From assembly GCA_000720805.1 (NCBI GenBank), contig JODI01000027.1, positions 46,504-110,503 on the forward strand: 64,000 bases of DNA. Direction: 5' to 3'. Below the pieces are notes generated by a model. That model was not told where the DNA came from and did no database searches. It was given only the letters and a program-made list of their open reading frames with translations. The translations under genes and the position numbers were made by a program. Below, one piece after another: positions 8,566 to 16,900 of this stretch (positions within the stretch are counted from its first letter, which is position 1; the number at the start of each line of letters is the position of its first letter). This stretch comes from Streptomyces violaceoruber. GTDB taxonomy: Bacteria > Actinomycetota > Actinomycetes > Streptomycetales > Streptomycetaceae.

Positions 8566-8627
8566 GCGAATCATTTGCTTTAGTCGACCGTAGGACCTAC
8601 GGTGCCTTAAAGCAAACCAATCGCTTT
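8566..8627. promoter_or_regulatory. Near-symmetric divergent promoter with paired operators
   Basis: Two inverted copies of one motif, GCGAATCATTTGCTTTAG (8566-8583) and TAAAGCAAACCAATCGC (8608-8624), flank the perfect inverted repeat ACCGTAG-GAC-CTACGGT (8587-8603). Read in either direction the same promoter appears: TTGCTT, 17 bases, TACGGT. The plus version (8575-8580 and 8598-8603) faces the MFS gene and the minus version (aagcaa at 8610-8615, accgta at 8587-8592) faces the AtzG/amidase operon. The motif also occurs before the tetR gene at 6790. I infer a TetR dimer bound at each arm would block both promoters. Confidence 0.6.
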
Positions 8628-8646
8628 TAGTACGGGAAGGGCCCTC

Positions 8647-9735
8647 ATGCAGAGCATCCCCGCGGGCCTCACGCCTCCCCGCACCTCCCCATCCGGACGC
8701 CTGCCGTTCGCATTGCACGCCTCGATCCTCATCGCGCTGCTCGCCGCATCCAGCGCGCCGACCCCGCTGTACCCCCACTACCAGGCTCAGTGGCAGTTGT
8801 CGGCCCTCGACATCACGGTGGTCTTCAGCGCCTACGCTCTGGCACTCCTGATCGCACTGCTGACGACCGGAACCCTTTCCGACCATGTCGGACGCCGCCC
8901 CGTGCTCCTGGGCGCGCTCGCGGTCCAGGTCGCCTCCATGGCACTGTTCGCGACGGCCGACGGCCTGACCACCCTGATCAGCGCCCGCGGGCTGCAGGGC
9001 ATCGCGACCGGCGCGGCGACCCTCTCAGCAGGTGCGGCTCTCCTCGACCTGGAAGACCCCGCCCGGCCGGGGCGCCCCGCTCTGGCCAACAGCATCGCGC
9101 CAGTGACGGGCATGGCGGCCGACGTCCTTGCAGCCACCCTCATGGTGCGTCGCCCTCGTTCCGGCGATCACGGGGTACGCGGCCCTGATCGCCGTGTTCG
9201 CCGCGCAGCCCATCGCCCTGGTCTCGACGTCCGAGACCGTCCGCCGCCGTCCCGGAGCACTGCGCTCGACGCGGCCCCACCTGGCGCTGCCGTCGGCGGC
9301 CGCCCACGCTCTCCTGCTCAACGGCGCCGGCGTCGTCGCCGTCTGGGCACTCGGCGGCCTCTACTCGTCCCTGGGGCCGGTCTTCACACGGCTCAGCTCC
9401 CCCGGCGGACCCGAATACGCCGGCGGCCTGGTCTTCTTCACGCTGACGGCCGTCGCCGCCCCTACGTACTCGGCTACTTGGCGATGAGTCTGCCCGCCAT
9501 CGGCGCCGGCGCCCTCACCGCCGGCTTCGGACTGCGTGCGGCAGCACCGGCCCATGCCGGCTGCGTGACCGTACTGGCGACCGTCGCAGTCTCGACGCTG
9601 ACCGCGCCGCTGCGCAGTCGGCGCCGGACACCGTCCGCGGACGCCCACTCCCGCCCGGCAACGAGCAACTACACATCCGCCTCACCGGACACACCCGCCC
9701 GAGACATCTCCGTCCTCGCCACCCATGACAGGTAA
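8647..9735 (+). pseudogene. MFS drug-exporter-type transporter, multiply disrupted
   Basis: The gene begins well: a hydrophobic first helix (SILIALLAASSAPTPLYPHY) and the MFS motif A region, GTLSDHVGRRPVLLGAL. Near 9145 homology jumps to another frame (ALVPAITGYAALIAVFAAQP to GGLVFFTLTAVAA) and near 9470 back to the first (YLAMSLPAIGAGALTAGFG), ending at 9735. Between the last two pieces several helices are missing, so a deletion accompanies the frameshift. An intact relative would have about 400 residues and 12 helices. Its promoter is the divergent element at 8566-8627. Confidence 0.75.
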
Positions 9736-9746
9736 GGAAGGTCTTC

Positions 9747-10682
9747 GTGTTCACCTCATCGCAAACGACCAAGTCCACTACTCCCCCCGCCTCTTCCTGG
9801 ACGGTGGGCAACCACACCGTACGACGCATCGACGAAGTGGTCCTGCCCGCGGAGACCGGTCCGTGGCTGCTGCCCGGGGCAACCACCGACGTTGTGAGCC
9901 GGACTCCCTGGCTGAGCCCCGAATTCGTCGACGAACAAGGCGTCCTGCGCCTGGCGAGTCACAGCTTCGCCGTCGAGGTGGACGGCATGCGGGTGCTGGT
10001 GGACACCGGCATCGGAAACGGGAAGCGGCGCTCCAACCCCGCCTGGCACAACCTGAACAGCGACTACGAAGCACGGCTACGGGCGGCGGGCTTCGCGCCG
10101 GAGAGTGTTGACCTCGTGGTCCTGACCCACCTCCACGCCGACCACGTGGGCTGGAACACGCGTGCCGAGGGCGACGCCTGGGTGCCCACCTTCCCGAACG
10201 CGCGCTATCTCACCTCACGCACCGAGTGGGACCACTGGGCGGGTGTCGACATGGAGGAGGCGCGTCGACAGATGTTCCGGGACTCGGTCCATCCCGTCCG
10301 GGAAGCAGGTCTGTTCGACCTCATCGATGTCGCGGACGAGGGCACGGACGTCGCGCCGGGCATCCGTCTGCTGCCCACCCCCGGCCACACACCGGGGCAG
10401 GTAGCGGTGGAACTGAGCAGCCGTGGCGAGACCGCACTGGTCACCGGCGACAGCATCCACCACCCGGTCCAGATGGCGCATCCGGAGCTCTGCAGCTGTG
10501 TGGACGTCGCTCCCGGACTCGCGGCCAGGACCCGGAACCAGGTGCTCGGCTCACTGGCCGGTACGTCAACTCTCCTGCTGGGGAGCCACTTCCCGCCGCC
10601 GACCGCCGGACACGTGCGACGCGAGGACGGCGGGTACCGACTGGCCCCGGCTCCCTCAGGGGTCACGCCCATCGGCGGCTGA
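9747..10682 (+). CDS. MBL-fold metallo-hydrolase
   Basis: A 311-residue metallo-beta-lactamase-fold hydrolase. The metal motif HxHxDH is at residues 128-133 (LTHLHADHVGW); further ligands follow in PTPGHTPGQVAVEL and TGDSIHHPVQ, and a C-terminal GSHFPPPTAGH completes the site. Proteins of this shape hydrolyse lactones, thioesters or organophosphates; the substrate is unknown. It starts with GTG at 9747, with AAGGAAGG five bases upstream, 11 bases after the end of the broken MFS gene, so it may share that transcript. The first 20 residues are Ser/Thr-rich and not part of the fold. Confidence 0.85.
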   Translation: MFTSSQTTKSTTPPASSWTVGNHTVRRIDEVVLPAETGPWLLPGATTDVVSRTPWLSPEFVDEQGVLRLASHSFAVEVDGMRVLVDTGIGNGKRRSNPAWHNLNSDYEARLRAAGFAPESVDLVVLTHLHADHVGWNTRAEGDAWVPTFPNARYLTSRTEWDHWAGVDMEEARRQMFRDSVHPVREAGLFDLIDVADEGTDVAPGIRLLPTPGHTPGQVAVELSSRGETALVTGDSIHHPVQMAHPELCSCVDVAPGLAARTRNQVLGSLAGTSTLLLGSHFPPPTAGHVRREDGGYRLAPAPSGVTPIGG

Positions 10683-11278
10683 AGCGGATCGGAGCACCCA
10701 GGACGGGCCGCGCACCGAGTCGCACCGGTCCGTGCGGGTGACGTCCCGGGCGTCCGCGTCCAGGCGGCCCGAGAGCGGCTGTGAGACTCCTCCGGCATGC
10801 GCTCCGTCGTCACCGACGGGGGCCGGGGGAAGTTACGACCGATCACCGGCTTGCGCCCTTTGCGTAAGCCGGCTGTCGGCTGTCCCTCGTGGGCGACAGT
10901 CACGCCGACGCGTCGCGAACGAGGGCAACCTGCCGGCCCCACTCGCCCCTGGCGGGTCCAGACCTCCCGAGAGGCTCGTGCGTCATACGTGCGTCACCGC
11001 CAGGCCGTTCGTCTCAGGCGCGCCGATGCCGGTCGATGCCCCGGCCACAGGCTTCAAGGTGGCAGGCCGTGCCTACGGGAATGTACGAGTTGGTGATCAC
11101 GGAGACGTCACAAGGGTGATCGAGAAGGTGCTTCGTCGGCTGTGTCGTGGCGGACACACCGGGATGACAGCATCGGCACAGCACATTCCGGCAACAAGGC
11201 GCTTTCGGGGTGGATCGGGCCGGAGCGGCGCCCCGTACGTTCTGCCGAACCCTGGAGGGCGGATCGAGGAGTGTGCGC
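10683..11278. other. Intergenic stretch with a stem-loop and an 11-bp direct repeat
   Basis: No gene is supported in these 600 bases. They contain the stem-loop at 10846-10872 and, at about 10977-10997, the tandem direct repeat GTGCGTCATAC GTGCGTCACC. A close match (GTGCGTCATGC ATGCGTCACT) lies at about 30240, left of the defence island. The repeat could be a regulator site; its meaning is unknown. Confidence 0.4.
10846..10872 (+). terminator. Probable terminator after MBL-fold gene
   Basis: CCGGCTTGCGC pairs with GCGTAAGCCGG (one mismatch) across a five-base loop. It lies about 165 bases after the metallo-hydrolase stop codon and lacks a U-tract. Confidence 0.4.
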
Positions 11279-12850
11279 GTGTTCAACCAGAACCGAGTCC
11301 TGCGGAGAGTGGCCGCTGTCGCATCCATGTCACTGGTGACAGGATGCGGCGTGTTCTCCAGCGCGGGGGCCGGCGGGCCGATAGTCGTCGGGACGACCAG
11401 CGCCCCCAGCACCCTCGATCCCGCCGGGTCCTGGGACGGCTCCTGGGAACTGTTCCGGAACATCTACCAGACGCTGCTCGCCTACCCCGACGGCGCCACC
11501 ACCCCCCAGCCCGACGCCGCCAAGAGCTGCGCCTTCACGGGCTCAGGCAACCGCACCTACCACTGTGAACTGCGCTCCGGCCTGAAGTTCACCGATGGCG
11601 ACACACTCGACGCGCGGGCCGTCAAGTACTCCGTCGACCGGATCCGGACCATCAACGCGCCCAGCGGCCCGGCCGGACTGCTCGGCAGCCTCGACCGAGT
11701 GCAGGTGATCGGCGACCGCGAGGTGGTCTTCCACCTCAACAAGGCCGACGCCACCTTCCCGTTCGTGCTCGCCACCCCGGCCATGTCGATCGTCGACCCC
11801 GAGGACTACCCCGCCAAGTCGCTGCGCGAGGACGAGTCGGTGCACGGCTCCGGGCCGTACACGCTCAAGTCCTACGACGACGGCAAGAAGGCCGAACTCG
11901 TCCGCAACAACAACTACCAGGGCTTCGCCGACCGGCAGAACGACGCGGTGACCATCCGCTACTTCCATGATTCAGCCACGATGGTCGAAGCCCTGCGGTC
12001 CGGGGCGATCGATGTCACCTACCGTGGCCTTGCCGCGTCCGACATCGTCGCCCTGCAGTCGTACAACTCCTCCGACCTGCAACTGATCGATGGTGCCGGT
12101 ATCGACATCAACTATCTGGTGTTCAACCCCAAGGACCCATGGGCCAGGATTCCGGCCGTACGCAAGGCCGTTGCCCAGGTCGTCGACCGCCCCGCCATCG
12201 CCTTCAAGGTCTACCAGGGCACCGTCGACCCGCTCTACTCCATGGTCCCGGCCGGGCTGACCAGCCACACCCCCGGCTATTTCGACACATATGGCGAGCC
12301 CAGTACCTCCAAGGCCCGCAAGATCCTTGCTGACGCCGGCATCACCCAGCGGGTCCCGCTCGCTGTCTGGTACACCACCGACCGCTACGGCTCGGGGACT
12401 ACGAAGGAGTTCCAGGAGCTCAAGCGGCAACTGGACGGCTCGGGCCTGTTCACCATCACCCTCAAGAGCCGGCCGTGGAAGGCGTTCGTCGCCGGTTACC
12501 AGAAGGGCGAGTACCCGGTGTTCGGGCGCGGCTGGTTCCCCGACTTCCCCGACGCCGACAACTTCATCGCCCCCCTCGTCGGTGACCACAACACCCTCGG
12601 CACGCCGTACCTGTCACCCGTGATCACCGGCAAACTGCTGCCGGACTCCCGCAGCGAGAGCGACCGCGGCGAGGTCGTCGAGGACTTCGAGAAGGCCCAG
12701 CAGATCCTCGTCGACGACGCCCGTCTGATCCCGCTCTGGCAGGGGCGGCAGTACATCGCGGCCGGCGACGACATCTCCGTCGGCGAACAGGTGCTCGACC
12801 CCTCGACGATCATGATGATGTGGGAGCTGCACCGGAAGACCAGTTGGTGA
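11279..12850 (+). CDS. Peptide/nickel-type ABC transporter substrate-binding lipoprotein
   Basis: A 523-residue family-5 extracellular solute-binding protein. The signal peptide ends in the lipobox LVTGC (Cys about residue 23), so the protein is anchored to the outer face of the membrane. Family motifs include TLDPAGSWDGSWELFRNIYQ near the start, LRSGLKFTDGDTLDARAVKY and SIVDPEDY with GSGPYTL. Relatives deliver oligopeptides, nickel or sugars to a permease. No permease or ATPase gene adjoins it, so it is an orphan that must serve a transporter encoded elsewhere. GTG 11279 is chosen because GAGGA lies eight bases upstream; the GTG at 11273 would be too close. Confidence 0.85.
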   Translation: MFNQNRVLRRVAAVASMSLVTGCGVFSSAGAGGPIVVGTTSAPSTLDPAGSWDGSWELFRNIYQTLLAYPDGATTPQPDAAKSCAFTGSGNRTYHCELRSGLKFTDGDTLDARAVKYSVDRIRTINAPSGPAGLLGSLDRVQVIGDREVVFHLNKADATFPFVLATPAMSIVDPEDYPAKSLREDESVHGSGPYTLKSYDDGKKAELVRNNNYQGFADRQNDAVTIRYFHDSATMVEALRSGAIDVTYRGLAASDIVALQSYNSSDLQLIDGAGIDINYLVFNPKDPWARIPAVRKAVAQVVDRPAIAFKVYQGTVDPLYSMVPAGLTSHTPGYFDTYGEPSTSKARKILADAGITQRVPLAVWYTTDRYGSGTTKEFQELKRQLDGSGLFTITLKSRPWKAFVAGYQKGEYPVFGRGWFPDFPDADNFIAPLVGDHNTLGTPYLSPVITGKLLPDSRSESDRGEVVEDFEKAQQILVDDARLIPLWQGRQYIAAGDDISVGEQVLDPSTIMMMWELHRKTSW

Positions 12851-12929
12851 ATCGGCCGTCCGGGCCTGCTTGTCGGTGACTCCTGATGTGGTTCGTCAAG
12901 CCGTGTAGACGGGCGGTTGGCGGCGTGGC

Positions 12930-13071
12930 TCTGGACCGCCTCGACAACCAGGATCCGCGAGTCGAACTCGACATCGTGACCGTACGGCCCCGCCGCGCCC
13001 CGGTCACCGCCGCCCGCGCGCACTCCTTCGGCTTCGGCGGCCACAACGTCTGCCCGGTCCTGACCCGCTGA
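12930..13071 (+). pseudogene. C-terminal fragment of a beta-ketoacyl-ACP synthase
   Basis: The frame reads NQDPRVELDIVT, then AAR-A-HSFGFGGHNV and a stop at 13071. This is the hallmark ending of FabF/KAS II-type condensing enzymes, where NSFGFGGHN carries the second catalytic histidine. About 350 residues of the enzyme are absent. The rest of 12851-13466 holds no gene, but a 7-bp stem GGACAGG/CCTGTCC (13093-13125) follows the fragment, and a promoter candidate for the aminotransferase lies at 13378-13406. The fragment suggests a lost fatty-acid or polyketide gene. Confidence 0.65.
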
Positions 13072-13377
13072 CGCCTGCCGAGCCACGGAGCAGGACAGGG
13101 GCGCAGCCGGAGGCGGGTCCTGTCCAAGTTCTCCCTCGATCGGATCGTGCGGCCCGCGGGAATCTCGTGGCCCTGGCGGCGACCAGTCTGTCCGGTCGCC
13201 CACGGCGGGGTCGTCCGACCGTCCGCTGTGTACGTGTCGTGACCGGGAAGGCGCTCCGATGCCCGATGCGTGGTGTGCCGTCCGTCTCGTACCGCTTGCT
13301 CCGGAGGACCTCGCGGAAGACGGTCTGCCGATCAGGTGGGCCGGCCATGGCGATCCGTCGCCGAATTCGCCAAAGGG

Positions 13378-13406
13378 TTGAGCGCTTGTCGTCTCCTCTT
13401 CACGAT
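13378..13406 (+). promoter_or_regulatory. Candidate promoter for aminotransferase gene
   Basis: TTGAGC, 17 bases, then CACGAT lies about 60 bases upstream of the aminotransferase start. The spacing fits a housekeeping promoter; the -10 is a moderate match. Confidence 0.35.
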
Positions 13407-13466
13407 GTGCCTGTCAAGAGCCCGACGGCAGGACCTCGGGCCCAGCGCTGCAGAAGCGAGTCCAGC

Positions 13467-14513
13467 ATGGTGCGTGTCCGTGCGTCCCTGTCTCAACTGC
13501 CCGCCTACGTCCCGGGCCGCAAACCGCCCGGAGCCATCGTTCTGGCCAGCAACGAGTCGCCCTACGGGCTGCTGCCCGGGGTGGCCGGCACGCTCGCGGA
13601 GGCGGCGGGCGGAGTGTCGCGGTATCCCGACCTGGACGCCACCGGCCTGGTCCGGGCCCTGGCCACGCACCACGGAGTCGATCCGGAGCGGATCGCGGTG
13701 GGCGCCGGCTCCTCCGAGGTCTGCGGACAGCTGCTGCACACGGTCGTCGGCCCCGCCGACGAGGTCGTCTTCGGCTGGCGCTCCTTCGAGGCGTACCCGA
13801 TCCTCACCGCGGTCGCGGGCGGAACGGCGGTGAAGGTGCCCCTGCGTGAACACACTCTCGACCTCGACGCCATGGCCAAGGCGGTCACCGACCGGACCCG
13901 GCTGGTGTTCGTGTGCAACCCCAACAACCCCACCTCCACCGCGCTCGGAGAGCGGGAGCTGCTCGACTTCGCCGACCGGGTGCCACGGGACGTGCTGATC
14001 GTCGTCGACGAGGCGTACCGGGAGTACGCCGATCCCGCCCTGGTGCCCGACGCCCTCGCCCTCCTCGGCGACCGGCCGAACGTGGTGGTGCTGCGGACCT
14101 TCTCGAAGGCGTACGGCCTGGCGGGGCTGCGCGTCGGCTACTGCGTCGCACAGCCCGGTCTCGTCTCCCAGGTGCGCAAGACCCAGGTGCCGTTCAGTGT
14201 CAGCGCCCTCGCCCAGCGGGCAGCCGTCCTCGCCCTCGGCGAAGGCGCCGAGGTCGCCCGGCGGGCCGCGCTCACGGTCGCCGAACGGGACCGTGTCACA
14301 CGGCGGTTGCGTGAGCTGGGCCACGACGTGCCCGACTCCCGGTCCAACTTCGTCTGGCTGCCGCTCGCCGACGACAGCGCGGACTTCGCCGTGCACTGCC
14401 TCGGCGGGAGAGTCGTGGTCCGCCCGTTCCCCGGTGAGGGCGTCCGGGTGACGATCGGTCTGCCGGAGGAGAACGACGCCCTGCTCGCACTCGCCGCGAC
14501 GTGGAGAGGCTGA
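13467..14513 (+). CDS. HisC-like aromatic amino acid aminotransferase
   Basis: A 348-residue class-II (HisC-type) pyridoxal-phosphate aminotransferase. The PLP lysine is Lys214 in TFSKAYGLAGLRVGY; VCNPNNPTS and IVVDEAYREY are the cofactor ring and pyridine-nitrogen motifs, and the C-terminal arginine for the carboxylate lies in VVVRPFPGEGVRVTIG. HisC paralogues outside the histidine operon often act on aromatic amino acids. Here the gene sits beside a 2-oxoacid dehydrogenase and the phenylacetyl-CoA pathway, so conversion of phenylalanine to phenylpyruvate is the likely role (inference). It ends five bases before the next gene. The ATG at 13467 is used because upstream residues in frame are not HisC-like. 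Confidence 0.85.
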   Translation: MVRVRASLSQLPAYVPGRKPPGAIVLASNESPYGLLPGVAGTLAEAAGGVSRYPDLDATGLVRALATHHGVDPERIAVGAGSSEVCGQLLHTVVGPADEVVFGWRSFEAYPILTAVAGGTAVKVPLREHTLDLDAMAKAVTDRTRLVFVCNPNNPTSTALGERELLDFADRVPRDVLIVVDEAYREYADPALVPDALALLGDRPNVVVLRTFSKAYGLAGLRVGYCVAQPGLVSQVRKTQVPFSVSALAQRAAVLALGEGAEVARRAALTVAERDRVTRRLRELGHDVPDSRSNFVWLPLADDSADFAVHCLGGRVVVRPFPGEGVRVTIGLPEENDALLALAATWRG

Positions 14514-14518
14514 AGGCC

Positions 14519-16267
14519 ATGCGCCCCAGCGCGTACGAACGGCATCGCGAGCTGCTCCAGAGCGTCGCCCGGGGCCTTGCCGCCGGTGAGCGCCGCCGTC
14601 CCTTCACCGAGGCGACCGGCCGGGATGCGGCCGAGGCGGGGATGAGATCGACACGCACCGCCGGGAAGGTGTTCGACTCCCTGCTGGGAAAGCCCTTCGA
14701 GCTGGGGCAGCCCGGCGAAGTCGGCCGCGTGGGCACGGAGTCCTCGCCCTACGGCGGCGACCTGGGTATCGACTACCCACGCTGTGACCCGTCGGAGCTG
14801 GTCGCGGCGGCCGCGCGGGCCGCGGCAGGCTGGCGGACCGCGGGGCCCTGCCGGCGCGCGGGACTCGCCGTGGAGATCCTGCGTCGGCTGAACACCCGCA
14901 GTCACGAGCTGGCCCTCGCGGTACACCACACCACCGGCCAGCCGCTGTCGGCCGCGCTGCGCGCCGCCGGGCCGCGCGCCCAGGACCGCGCGCTGGAAGC
15001 AGTGGCCCAGGCGTTCACCGAGTCGGAACGCGTCCCGGCCGACCTGCGCTGGGAGAGCGCCGTACGTGGCGGGCGGCCTCTGGCGATGCAGGGCGGCTGC
15101 ACCCTCGTGCCCCGCGGGGTGTCGCTGCTCGTCGGCTGTCCGGACTTCCCGCTGTGGAACGGGTATCCAGGCCTGTTCGCCAGCCTGGTGACCGGCAACC
15201 CCGTCATCGTCGCCCCGCATCCGCGCTCGGTGCTCCCGTTGGCGATCACGGTGCGGGTCGCCCGGCAGGTGCTCGCGGAAGCCGGTCACGTCCCGGACGT
15301 CGTGACCCTGGCGCTGGCGGAACCGGAGCGGAGGGTGCACCGGCGACTGGCCACGGACCCGGAAGTGCGCATCGTCGACTTCACCGGCTCCGCACGATTC
15401 GCCGACTGGCTGGAAGCGCACGCCCGTCAGGCCGTCGTGTTCGCCGACCGGAGCGGGCTGAACACCGTGGTCGTGGACTCGACCGAGGACTACCGGGGCC
15501 TGGTGCGGGGCCTCGCCCTCGCCATGTGCCTGTGCAACGGCACGGTGCGCACCACGCCGCAGAACATCCTGGTGTCCGAGCGGGGCTTCGGTACCGACGA
15601 GGGCCACAAGACCCTCCGGGATCTCGGGGCCGACCTCGGCGAGGCCGTGGACCGTCTGCTCGGGCATCCCGCACGCGTGGCGCGGTTGCTGGGCGCGATC
15701 ACCTGCGACGAGGTCCGCGGCGCCCTCGCCCAGGCCACGCGGCACGGCCCGGTCCTGCACGCCTCCGCTCCCGTGCCCCACCCGGATCATCCGCACGCCG
15801 ATGTGCGCAGCCCGCTGCTCGTGCGGCTGCGGGCCTCGGACGAACGCGTCTACACGCGCGAATGGCCCGGACCGGTGTCCTTCCTGGTGGGGACCGAATC
15901 GATCTCGCACAGTCTGGCGCTCCTGCGGCTTACGGCGGCGCGGCACGGCGCGCTCCACGCGTCGGTGCACTCCACCGACCCGCTGGTGCTGGCGGCCGCG
16001 GAGACGGCGGCGCTGGGCGCCGGGGCTCATCTGACGGTGAACCTCGCCGACCTGCCGGCCGACCCTTCCTCGGTCCTCGCCGACCCGCCGGGCAGCGCCG
16101 CTCATTTCGTCACCGGACGGTTCCGTGTCGTGCGCTCCCGGTGGCGGGTACCGCAGGCCGCTGCCCGGCCGGCTCAGGCGGCGGAACAGCCGACGGTCCC
16201 CGTGCCTGAGCCCGCCTTGGTCGCCGTTCCGGACTCCGGCCCGGCCGCCGAACTGATCGACGTGTGA
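14519..16267 (+). CDS. PaaN-like aldehyde dehydrogenase homologue lacking catalytic residues
   Basis: A 582-residue protein that aligns along its whole length with the PaaN encoded at 20635 (shared ASLVTGNPV, DFTGS, DWLEAHARQAVV, LNTVVVDST, TTPQNILV). Three active-site positions differ. The nucleophilic Cys of GQMCTTPQ is Arg344, the general-base Glu is Asp310 and the NAD-binding Lys is Ala232. The oxyanion WNGYPG motif is kept. It therefore cannot work as a normal aldehyde dehydrogenase. The frame is clean, codon use is normal and it follows the aminotransferase by five bases with GAGAGG upstream, so it seems maintained rather than decaying. A regulatory, scaffold or altered catalytic role is possible. 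GTG 14501 is an alternative start. Confidence 0.85.
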   Translation: MRPSAYERHRELLQSVARGLAAGERRRPFTEATGRDAAEAGMRSTRTAGKVFDSLLGKPFELGQPGEVGRVGTESSPYGGDLGIDYPRCDPSELVAAAARAAAGWRTAGPCRRAGLAVEILRRLNTRSHELALAVHHTTGQPLSAALRAAGPRAQDRALEAVAQAFTESERVPADLRWESAVRGGRPLAMQGGCTLVPRGVSLLVGCPDFPLWNGYPGLFASLVTGNPVIVAPHPRSVLPLAITVRVARQVLAEAGHVPDVVTLALAEPERRVHRRLATDPEVRIVDFTGSARFADWLEAHARQAVVFADRSGLNTVVVDSTEDYRGLVRGLALAMCLCNGTVRTTPQNILVSERGFGTDEGHKTLRDLGADLGEAVDRLLGHPARVARLLGAITCDEVRGALAQATRHGPVLHASAPVPHPDHPHADVRSPLLVRLRASDERVYTREWPGPVSFLVGTESISHSLALLRLTAARHGALHASVHSTDPLVLAAAETAALGAGAHLTVNLADLPADPSSVLADPPGSAAHFVTGRFRVVRSRWRVPQAAARPAQAAEQPTVPVPEPALVAVPDSGPAAELIDV

Positions 16268-16279
16268 GCGAGCCGGTCC

Positions 16280-16780
16280 TCACGCGGTCCAGACGGCGCC
16301 GCGCCCGCGCACCTCGTCGAAGACCAGCCAGGTGCGGGTCGAGCGCACTCCCGGCACCGCCTGGATGCTCTCCAGCACGACCTGGCGCAGGACCATGTTG
16401 TCCGGTGCGCGCACCAGCACCAGCACATCGAAGTCGCCTGTGACGAGCGCGACATGCTCGACGTACGGGATGTCGCGCAGAGCGCGGGAGATGTCGCGCC
16501 AGGCGTTCTGATCGATGCTCATCGTGACGTAGGCGCTCGTGCCGAGGCCGGCCCGTTGTGCGTTCAGCTGTGCCGTGAAGCCCGTGATGACGTCCTCGGC
16601 CACCAGTCTGCCGATGCGTGTGTAGGCGTTGGCCCGGGAGATGTGGACCTGCTCGGCGAGCGCACGGACCGAGATCCGGCCGTCGCCGAGGAGCCGGCTG
16701 AGGATCTGGCGGTCGATGTCGTCGAGCGGAGCGGCATTTTGTCCGACCACGGACCCGCCCGGTGCGTTTTCGTCAGACAC
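16280..16780 (-). CDS. Lrp/AsnC-family transcriptional regulator
   Basis: A 166-residue Lrp/AsnC protein. The N-terminal helix-turn-helix begins at LDDIDRQILSRLLGDGRISV and includes ALAEQVHISRANAYTRIGRL; the C-terminal RAM/ligand domain follows (YVTMSIDQ, VEHVALVTGDFDVLVLV). It is divergent from the E1alpha gene, with 120 bases between starts. In Streptomyces the bkd operons have a regulator of this family, and Lrp proteins commonly sense amino acids. I infer it controls the oxoacid dehydrogenase-paa operon in response to an aromatic or branched amino acid. It is convergent with the PaaN-like gene (12-base gap). Confidence 0.88.
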   Translation of the reverse strand: MSDENAPGGSVVGQNAAPLDDIDRQILSRLLGDGRISVRALAEQVHISRANAYTRIGRLVAEDVITGFTAQLNAQRAGLGTSAYVTMSIDQNAWRDISRALRDIPYVEHVALVTGDFDVLVLVRAPDNMVLRQVVLESIQAVPGVRSTRTWLVFDEVRGRGAVWTA

Positions 16781-16900
16781 ATTGTTCTCCCGGTTCGCTC
16801 AGTTCGGCAGTTCATCGCCAGTTCGGCCGAGCTATTGAACACATATTCCGTGGTGGCGACCATTCTCCTGTCAAGTGTCCAGAGAAAGTGAGTGCCCTCC
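16781..16900. promoter_or_regulatory. Divergent regulatory region between lrp-type and E1alpha genes
   Basis: The 120 bases contain two direct copies of CAGTTCGGC (16800-16808 and 16819-16827, a 19-base period) with a third AGTTC in between. Repeats at this spacing could be stacked Lrp sites. A TTGAAC at 16835-16840 is a possible -35 for the E1alpha operon, but no clean -10 follows. Assignment is by position. Confidence 0.4.

Noticed and set aside
11082..11120. Tiny plus-strand frame MYELVITETSQG as a peptide gene
   Set aside because: Twelve codons, no ribosome site and no partner genes.
13467..14513. Histidine biosynthesis role for the HisC-like aminotransferase
   Set aside because: No his genes are nearby and all linked genes belong to aromatic acid breakdown.
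14519..16267. Treating the PaaN-like gene as a decaying pseudogene
   Set aside because: The frame is intact over 582 codons with normal codon use and coupling to its neighbour; only specific catalytic residues are changed.
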